Of a stretch of 44,163 bases of DNA, positions 39,132 to 44,163 are shown one piece after another. A model generated the notes under the pieces. It was not told where the DNA came from. It was given only the letters and a program-made list of their open reading frames with translations, and searched no databases. The position numbers and the translations under genes were made by a program. Origin of the DNA: CAYNLK01 sp964398055 (lineage in GTDB: Bacteria > Chloroflexota > Anaerolineae > 4572-78 > J111); assembly GCA_964398055.1 (NCBI GenBank), contig CAYNLK010000048.1:1-44163 (forward strand), in the 5' to 3' direction. How positions within the stretch are numbered: the stretch's first letter is position 1; every line of letters begins with the position of its first letter.

Positions 39132-40474
39132 GCCCGGATGATGTCGATGATCTGATCCCGCTTCTCTGCCATCAGCGCTTTAGATTTGGCCTCCAGGTTG
39201 AGCCGTAGCAGCGGCTCGGTATTGGACGGGCGCAGGTTGAAGTGCCAATCCGCATAGGTCACCGAGAGACCATCCAGCCACTCCACCTGACCATCCTTGA
39301 AAATCCCGGCCAGCTCCTGCATCTTGGCCTGGGGATCGCCGGAGATGCGGGTGTTGATCTCGCCGGAGATGAAATATTTAGCCTCCAGCGGTTTGAGCAG
39401 TTCCGACAGTTTGGCCTTCTTTTTGGACAGCATCTCCATAATGATCAGCGAGGGCACGATGCCGGAGTCGGCAAAAAAGAAATCCTTAAAGTAGTAATGA
39501 CCGGTCACCTCGCCGGCAAAGACCGCGCCCTCTTTGGCCATGCGGGCCTTGATAAAGGCGTGACCCACCCGTTCCATCAAGGGAATACCGCCGGCCGCGG
39601 TGATCAGATCGGGTACGGCCCACGAGGCCCGCACGTCGTACAATATTTTGGCGCCCGGATATTTCTCCAACAGGTATTGGCCCATCAAGGCGGTCATAAA
39701 ATCGCCGGCCACAAACTGGCCCCGGTCGTCGATGGTGAAGAAGCGGTCACCGTCGCCGTCGAAGGCAAAGCCGATGTCGGCCCCGTCGTCGACCACCCGC
39801 TGTTGCAACTCGGCCCGGTTCTCCGGCTGGAGCGGGTCGAGGCCGTGGTTCGGCAGGCTGCCGTCGGGCTCGAGGTACATGCCGGTCAGATCTATCGAGG
39901 GCAGGCGCTCGTAGACCCGCTTGAGAATGGGACCGACCATCCCGTTGCCGGTATCGGCAATCACTTTGAGCGGCGCCAGCGCCTCAACGTCAACCAAGCC
40001 CAACACGTAATTAACAAAATCCTGGCTCAGGTCCCGGCTTGACATGCTGCCCCGGCGGGCCGGCGTGGCATAGCTGTCGCTCTCGACAATCCGCCGCAAA
40101 TCCTGAATGCCCGCGTCGCCACTCAAAAGCTGGGGCATCTTTTTGACCATCTTCAGGCCGCTGTACTGGGCCGGATTGTGGGACGCAGTGACCATAATCC
40201 CGGCCTGATCCAACGTGGCGCAGGCGTAATAATATTGATCGGTGCTGACCATGCCGATATTGATCACGTCGGCGCCCTGGTCCATCAGACCGCGGGTAAC
40301 GGCATCGAACATTTGCGGGCCGGACAGGCGCATATCCCGGCCCACAATCACCGTGTCAACCTTAAGAAAAGTTGCAAACGCCCGGCCGATGGCATAGCCA
40401 ACCTCTTCGTTTAGATCGGTTGGATAGATGCCGCGAATATCGTAGGCTTTGAAAATGCCCGGATTGACTTGCAT
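39122..40474 (-). CDS. manB: Phosphomannomutase/phosphoglucomutase
   Basis: A 450-aa alpha-D-phosphohexomutase. The phosphoserine is Ser98 in TASHNP; the Mg-binding loop FDGDGDRFF lies near 236-244, the sugar-binding GEVTGHYYF near 307, and the phosphate-binding RPSNTEPLLRL near 418. It interconverts hexose-1- and hexose-6-phosphates for glycan precursors, consistent with the glycosyltransferase 3 kb away. The start at 40474 has AAGGAGG on the minus strand (40482-40488); an in-frame ATG at 40510 is upstream of that site and is rejected. The length matches ManB/CpsG/AlgC. Confidence 0.93.
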   Translation of the reverse strand: MQVNPGIFKAYDIRGIYPTDLNEEVGYAIGRAFATFLKVDTVIVGRDMRLSGPQMFDAVTRGLMDQGADVINIGMVSTDQYYYACATLDQAGIMVTASHNPAQYSGLKMVKKMPQLLSGDAGIQDLRRIVESDSYATPARRGSMSSRDLSQDFVNYVLGLVDVEALAPLKVIADTGNGMVGPILKRVYERLPSIDLTGMYLEPDGSLPNHGLDPLQPENRAELQQRVVDDGADIGFAFDGDGDRFFTIDDRGQFVAGDFMTALMGQYLLEKYPGAKILYDVRASWAVPDLITAAGGIPLMERVGHAFIKARMAKEGAVFAGEVTGHYYFKDFFFADSGIVPSLIIMEMLSKKKAKLSELLKPLEAKYFISGEINTRISGDPQAKMQELAGIFKDGQVEWLDGLSVTYADWHFNLRPSNTEPLLRLNLEAKSKALMAEKRDQIIDIIRAEK

Positions 40475-40611
40475 CGATCTGCCTCCTTTTGGTTGTTTTT
40501 TGGTTACCACTCAGCCCCAAGTCATAATGACATCACCTCCATCTTAACCCAAAGCAGGTGGTAAGTCAAAGCAGATAAGGTGACGGGTGCGTCCAGAATT
40601 TTAGGTGGATA

Positions 40612-40705
40612 AGGTGACCGGCACTTCCACTACGATTTTGGGGCAAAAATTAAGGCGATTTGACAGCAATTCCAAGCCAAGATGAGTTGGAAGTGCCGGT
40701 CACCT
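40612..40705. repeat. Inverted repeat pair of the GTGACCGGC family enclosing 58 bases
   Basis: Exact 18-base arms at 40612-40629 and 40688-40705 (core GGTGACCGGCACTT) enclose a 58-base spacer with no gene; A5 follows the right arm. Just upstream, GATAAGGTGAC occurs at 40574-40584 and again at 40608-40618. This fills most of the 339-base gap between the divergent phosphomutase and methyltransferase genes; no convincing promoter was seen there. Confidence 0.75.
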
Positions 40706-40813
40706 AAAAAATTGGGCAACCCTACCCTCCAACCATGCCCCTAATTTTGACAAAGGCGGCCTTCGTTGGTACAAAGAACGCAAAATCTCAGCCTGCCGGC
40801 AAAGGAATAAGCT

Positions 40814-41824
40814 ATGAACTCCTACCAACGATTTACCAACCGGCTGCAGGGCCAGCCCGTTGACCGTCCCCCCAATTTTGATATTATGATGACGTTTGCC
40901 GCCCACTACATCAACCAGCCCCTTTCCCGCTACTACCACGATTACCGGGTTTTGAGTGAGGCCAATTTGGCCGTGCTGCAAGATTTTGAGCTGGACATCG
41001 TCCAGGCCATCTCCGACCCCTACCGGGAAACAGCCGACTTTGGCGCAGAGATCGAGTTCCCCTACGATAATCTACCCCTCTGCCGCCGACCCCTTCTGGC
41101 CGAGCCGGCCGACCTGGCCAAACTCAAAGCAGCCGACCCGTACACCGGGCCACGCATGAGCGACCGGCTGGAGGCGGTGCGACTGCTGCGTGAGCAGGTT
41201 GGCGGCGCGGTGCCGGTGATGGGCTGGGTGGAAGGCGCTCTGGCCGAGGCGGCCGACCTGCGCGGGGTCAGCAATCTGCTGCTGGATTTGTACATGGATC
41301 CGGACTGGGTGGAGGAGCTGCTGGCCATCTGCGGGGAGACCGCCGTCGCCTTTGCGCAGGCCCAGGTGCAAGCCGGGGCGGATATCATCGGCATAGGCGA
41401 CGCCATTGCCTCGCAGATTTCGCCGGAAATGTACCGGCGCTTCGCCCTGCCGTATGAAAAACGGGTTTTCGAGGCGGTCCACGAGTTGGGTGGGCTGGGT
41501 CGCCTGCACATCTGCGGCAATACCACCCATCTACTGACTTTGATGCCCGAATCCGGCGCCGACATCATCGACCTGGACTGGATGGTCGATTGGACCAGGG
41601 CCGGGGCGCTGCTGGGCGACGACGTGCCGCTGTGCGGCAACTTCCACCCGGTGGCGGTGATGCTGCAAGGCACGCCGGAGGACGTTTACCGGGCCACCCT
41701 CGCCTGCCTGCACACCGGCGGCAAGCTCAACATCAGCGGGGCCGGCTGCGAGATTCCCGACGGCACACCCCACGAGAATTTACGCGCTCAAGCGCAAGCC
41801 CTGCGTGATTTTGGCGTCTCCTAA
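40814..41824 (+). CDS. Uroporphyrinogen decarboxylase-family protein (MtaA/CmuA-like methyltransferase)
   Basis: A 336-aa TIM-barrel of the UroD superfamily. It lacks the MRQAGRY motif of true HemE. It has HIC (His232, Cys234) and a C-terminal GC (Cys312 in GAGCEIPDGTP), the zinc-ligand pattern HxC...C of corrinoid:thiol methyltransferases such as MtaA, MtbA and CmuA. It would therefore move a methyl group between a corrinoid protein and a thiol such as coenzyme M or tetrahydrofolate-linked partners. ATG 40814 has AAAGGA about seven bases upstream. No corrinoid protein gene is adjacent, so the substrate is open. Nearby cobS makes the cofactor type. Confidence 0.85.
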   Translation: MNSYQRFTNRLQGQPVDRPPNFDIMMTFAAHYINQPLSRYYHDYRVLSEANLAVLQDFELDIVQAISDPYRETADFGAEIEFPYDNLPLCRRPLLAEPADLAKLKAADPYTGPRMSDRLEAVRLLREQVGGAVPVMGWVEGALAEAADLRGVSNLLLDLYMDPDWVEELLAICGETAVAFAQAQVQAGADIIGIGDAIASQISPEMYRRFALPYEKRVFEAVHELGGLGRLHICGNTTHLLTLMPESGADIIDLDWMVDWTRAGALLGDDVPLCGNFHPVAVMLQGTPEDVYRATLACLHTGGKLNISGAGCEIPDGTPHENLRAQAQALRDFGVS

Positions 41825-41852
41825 CCTGAACAAGTTTCCTAACCTGAACAAG
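41819..41852. repeat. 16-base direct repeat across the methyltransferase stop codon
   Basis: TCCTAACCTGAACAAG occurs at 41819-41834 and 41837-41852 (period 18). The first copy contains the stop codon TAA at 41822-41824, so the duplication did not change the protein. Confidence 0.7.
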
Positions 41853-41900
41853 CCACCTTTGGCCAAAAGGCATAATTGAACCGCAAAGGCCGCCAAGAAC

Positions 41901-42052
41901 CAATACTTTTCAAATAAGGACGCGGTTGAAACCGCACCTGGGGGGCTACGCCGTGATGTCCGCCTGCGCGGACAAAAAGTCCCGTCCACGCAGGTGGACG
42001 GCTGGCTTTAGCCCTGAAGGAGCGATTTCAATCGCTTATTTGAAAAGTATTG
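41901..42052. mobile_element. MITE-like 152-bp insertion with 18-bp terminal inverted repeats and 10-bp target duplication
   Basis: The ends CAATACTTTTCAAATAAG (41901-41918) and its exact complement (42035-42052) bound a 152-base non-coding element. The 10-mer CGCCAAGAAC flanks it on both sides without a gap (41891-41900 and 42053-42062), as expected of a target-site duplication. Inside are several short hairpins: GCGGTT/AACCGC, GTCCGC/GCGGAC, CGTCCAC/GTGGACG and GCGATT/AATCGC. There is no transposase. The insertion lies within an older inverted repeat, CCGCAAAG (41881-41888) and CTTTGCGG (42083-42090). A 10-bp duplication would fit some IS4-superfamily transposases, but the source is unknown. 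Confidence 0.75.
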
Positions 42053-42113
42053 CGCCAAGAACGCCAAAAAAAATTAAAAAATCTTTGCGGCAAATTTTTG
42101 GCTCATGTTCAGA

Positions 42114-42167
42114 ACAAGTGCTTATTATATAGGGGCGCAAGGCCTTGCGCCCCTACCATGCACTTGT
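42114..42167. repeat. Nested palindromes downstream of cinA
   Basis: A perfect 26-base palindrome without loop (42130-42155; half-site TAGGGGCGCAAGG) is enclosed by ACAAGTGC (42114-42121) and GCACTTGT (42160-42167). It lies in the 395-base gap between the methyltransferase and cinA stops and can act as a bidirectional transcript end, or represents a dispersed palindromic repeat. Confidence 0.75.
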
Positions 42168-42219
42168 ATTTAACCTGAGCGAAATTTTTTACCCCCTCAA
42201 AATTCCACTTCTTAAGGTT

Positions 42220-43455
42220 CTAATCCCAATCCACCGGCGACTTCAACTGCCCCAAAACCGCCCGGCGGAGCCAATCCAGCCCCTGAATGACCAGCCAGCG
42301 GCGGTTGTAGTCGGCTTCGCGGCGGAAAATGCGGCCAAATTTGACCAGCTCGAAATCGCCGGGGCCGTGCAGCCCGATATAGGTGGCGCCGTCGGCAAAA
42401 GGACCGAGCAGGGCCAGGCCAATCCCTGCCGCCGGGGCAGCCGCCCGGGCCACAGCCGCCGTCAGCGCGGCTCCATCGGCCTGCTGCAAATCAGTCATCG
42501 CGGTCAAACCAACCGCCTGAGCGGCCTCATTCAAATTGGCCGGTTGAAGCTTATTCACGAACAGCCCATTATAACCGGCTTCGGCTAACTCTTGCGCCAG
42601 TTGCCCATCGGTCACGGTATCGACGACGGCCAACCGGAGGCCCCGCTCGGCGAGCAAGCGCCCCACCACCCCCGGCACCGTCTCCTTGTCCACCCCATAA
42701 ATTGCCACGCCCAATCGCTCCCGGAGTTTGGCTTCTATTGGCCCAAGCAGGGCTTCGGCCTTGACCTCGCTGGCGGCTTTGGCGGTGATCCGCACATCCG
42801 TTTGGCCGGCGTGGGCCGACAGGCCGACCGTTGGATTCGGCGCCGTCATTAAATCGCCAATCAGCCGGTCGATGTTGCTCTCGCCGACGGCGCAGGTGCG
42901 TAAGAGACGGACCTTGATCACCCGGCGGCCGCCCATCCGCTCGATCAAAATAGGGATAACGGTGTGGGTCATCATATACTCTAGTTCCCGCGGCACCCCC
43001 GGCAGCGAGATAATAAAGCCGCGACCCCGCCCGTCTTCGCTCAAAAAGCAGGGCGCGGTGCCAACCGGGTTGGGGAGGGGGATGGCCCCGGCGGGAATGT
43101 AAGCCTGCCGCTTGTTATTCTCGCCCATCTCCCGGCCAAAACTGCGAAAGCGGGCGGCAATTTGCTCCTCCAACTCCTGGCTGTAAACCAATTCACGGCC
43201 GGTGGCGTTAGCCACCGCCTGGCGGGTCACATCATCGACCGTTGGCCCCAACCCGCCGGAAGTGATGACCACCCCGGAGCGATCCAGAGCCAGGTTGAGC
43301 ACATCGGTAATGCGGGCCTCATTGTCGCCCACGGTAGTTTTGTAATATAGGTCCAGCCCAATGTCCCGCAGCATGCGGGCCAGCGTGGTTGCATTGGTAT
43401 CGACGATTTCACCGAGCAGCAGTTCGGTGCCGATCATGACGATTTCTGCGCGCAT
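42220..43455 (-). CDS. cinA: CinA-like protein with MoCF domain and degenerate C-terminal domain
   Basis: A 411-aa protein. Residues 1-170 are a molybdopterin-binding-like (MoCF/COG1058) domain with EIVMIGTELLLGEIVDTN and SGGLGPTVDDVTRQAVA, which in CinA has ADP-ribose pyrophosphatase activity. The C-terminal 160 residues align in position with the nicotinamide-nucleotide amidase (PncC) domain, but the AESCTGG motif reads AVVDTVTDGQLAQEL and the later PGSS-type motif is missing, so amidase activity is probably lost. ATG 43455 lacks a clear ribosome site. It lies 14 bases after the toxin-like pseudogene on the same strand and may be cotranscribed with it. Confidence 0.88.
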   Translation of the reverse strand: MRAEIVMIGTELLLGEIVDTNATTLARMLRDIGLDLYYKTTVGDNEARITDVLNLALDRSGVVITSGGLGPTVDDVTRQAVANATGRELVYSQELEEQIAARFRSFGREMGENNKRQAYIPAGAIPLPNPVGTAPCFLSEDGRGRGFIISLPGVPRELEYMMTHTVIPILIERMGGRRVIKVRLLRTCAVGESNIDRLIGDLMTAPNPTVGLSAHAGQTDVRITAKAASEVKAEALLGPIEAKLRERLGVAIYGVDKETVPGVVGRLLAERGLRLAVVDTVTDGQLAQELAEAGYNGLFVNKLQPANLNEAAQAVGLTAMTDLQQADGAALTAAVARAAAPAAGIGLALLGPFADGATYIGLHGPGDFELVKFGRIFRREADYNRRWLVIQGLDWLRRAVLGQLKSPVDWD

Positions 43456-43469
43456 AGTTACAGTTATTT

Positions 43470-43805
43470 TCAGGTCAGGTTAGTTACAATAGTTACCAAC
43501 TGCCGGATAATATCCGACACATGTTGAGTCTCTATCGCCAGATGTTGTTCCGGCGACTCAAAAGGATGCAAATGCCATCCCCGCATGTTATCAAAATCAA
43601 TGCCCCAAATCCGCCGATTATCTTTAACCAGAGCAAAAGCTTGAGTTCCGGTTTTCTCATTAAACTAAAAGGCCAGGAACATCTCTTGAATAAAAGACAC
43701 CCGGCCACTAACCGTTGGTCCTTCGGCTTCAAACGTTATCAGGTTTGAAACCTCGAATTGGATCAACGCAGCCAGCAGATCGGAGACAAATTCGGCAACA
43801 GTCAT
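43470..43805 (-). pseudogene. DUF6516/TumE-like toxin gene interrupted by an in-frame amber codon
   Basis: Read from ATG at 43805 the minus strand gives MTVAEFVSDLLAALIQFEV..., a TAG at codon 47 (43667-43665), and then in the same frame FNEKTGTQAFALV, RRIWGIDFDN and GWHLHPFESPEQH, ending at TGA 43472-43470 (112 codons in all). The second half has the look of small DUF6516/TumE toxin-like proteins (FALV-DD-RIWG-D-N-GWH-HP). No frameshift is needed, so a single base change, perhaps from a Tyr codon, explains the break. The start overlaps the stop of the upstream gene (ATGA), a classic antitoxin-toxin arrangement. Amber read-through or a sequencing error are alternatives. Confidence 0.7.
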
Positions 43806-44098
43806 GATTTCAGAGCCTGGTAATGTTCAAGCAAGGTAACCGCTTGTTCCCATTGGCAAAAATCTTGTTCAACTTCCCAGGAATAAATATCTTTAGCCAA
43901 TTTACCTGCGGCAGAACGCCGGGCAAACTCGTCAAACGACATACCCCATTTTTCTTCAAATCGAGCAATAGCCTGGTTTAAATGCTCAGTTTTTAGCTCA
44001 ATATATTCCGACAGAACTTTCCAGAGGGCTGTCTCCAGATCCGGGGTTTGGGTGGCCCGAGTCAGCAATTGGCTCAGTTTTGGTGAAATTGCCAGCAT
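43802..44098 (-). CDS. Small antitoxin-like protein paired with the TumE-like gene
   Basis: A 98-aa protein, mostly helical and charged (SEYIELKTEHLNQAIARFEEKWGMSFDEFARR), with no membrane segment. The central EKWGMSFDEFAR resembles small antitoxins upstream of TumE/DUF6516-type genes. ATG 44098 is preferred over one at 44152 because GGAG and AAGG occur at 44103-44112 on the minus strand. The gene overlaps the next start by four bases. It probably neutralises the toxin product or represses the pair; with the toxin broken it may be a remnant. Recognition is by arrangement and general pattern, not by a catalytic motif. Confidence 0.65.
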   Translation of the reverse strand: MLAISPKLSQLLTRATQTPDLETALWKVLSEYIELKTEHLNQAIARFEEKWGMSFDEFARRSAAGKLAKDIYSWEVEQDFCQWEQAVTLLEHYQALKS

Positions 44099-44163
44099 AA
44101 TGACCTTACTCCTCTGAAAATAAACTTCAAGCAGCGACCGGTAGTGGATCAAGTTGGACGGCA

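Noticed and set aside
39242..40042. 266-codon plus-strand frame opposite the phosphomutase
   Set aside because: Antisense shadow rich in His/Gly/Gln without motifs; the minus-strand phosphohexomutase has all catalytic motifs.
41062..41673. 203-codon frame antisense to the UroD-like gene
   Set aside because: Ser/Ala/Arg-rich shadow typical of GC-rich DNA; the plus-strand gene is strongly supported.
43532..43732. 66-codon minus-strand frame near the toxin-like gene
   Set aside because: It is out of frame with the conserved DUF6516/TumE-like reading, which continues in a single frame across the amber codon.

Overview
The window looks like a chromosomal segment of an uncultured anaerobic or facultative bacterium, most likely a Chloroflexota member of the Anaerolineae type. 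This is inferred from gene content and style, not from a marker phylogeny: a Na+-pumping acyl-CoA decarboxylase, a kinase-AAA-TPR giant, lipoproteins combining SH3b repeats with TolB-like propellers, an RND pump with a lipoprotein adaptor and no outer-membrane channel nearby, and many short palindromic and heptamer repeats between genes. Coding DNA is GC-rich. Two small islets (36.8-37.4 kb and 43.5-44.1 kb) are visibly more AT-rich. No rRNA, tRNA or CRISPR array was seen.

Layout. (1) 0.1-5.5 kb, plus strand: a four-gene biotin-dependent Na+ pump in the order alpha, small membrane subunit, biotin carrier, beta (best match methylmalonyl-CoA decarboxylase), followed by a glutaconate-CoA-transferase-like pair whose beta subunit has Gln in place of the catalytic Glu. 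(2) 5.6-7.0 kb: two overlapping tiny membrane proteins behind a near-consensus promoter, then a pentapeptide-repeat protein. (3) 7.1-10.6 kb: prpB-prpC-prpD, the core of the 2-methylcitrate cycle. (4) 10.6-15.5 kb: a dihydroorotate-dehydrogenase-like flavoprotein divergent from a full-length pyruvate:ferredoxin oxidoreductase, with a long structured leader between them. (5) 15.6-20.7 kb: a Ser/Thr kinase-AAA-TPR protein divergent from an M50 site-2 protease with CBS domains. (6) 20.8-29.0 kb: MarR regulator, RND adaptor, RND pump and a large SH3b/TolB lipoprotein. (7) 29.1-37.4 kb: rsmD, a TolB-like membrane protein, an unusual response regulator with a C-terminal kinase ATPase domain, scpA (probably leaderless), a coiled-coil tail-anchored protein, VanZ, a glycosyltransferase, and a DUF4160/DUF2442 pair. 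(8) 37.4-44.1 kb: cobS, a FabL-like reductase, phosphomannomutase/phosphoglucomutase, a UroD-like methyltransferase, a 152-bp MITE-like insertion, cinA with a decayed C-terminal domain, and a two-gene toxin-antitoxin-like unit whose second gene has an in-frame amber codon.

How the genes may work together. Methylmalonyl-CoA decarboxylation yields propionyl-CoA and a Na+ gradient. PrpC, PrpD and PrpB would turn propionyl-CoA plus oxaloacetate into pyruvate plus succinate, and PFOR would take pyruvate to acetyl-CoA and reduced ferredoxin. If succinate returns to methylmalonyl-CoA, the loop nets oxaloacetate to pyruvate plus CO2 while pumping Na+. The individual families are established; their linkage into a cycle is inference.
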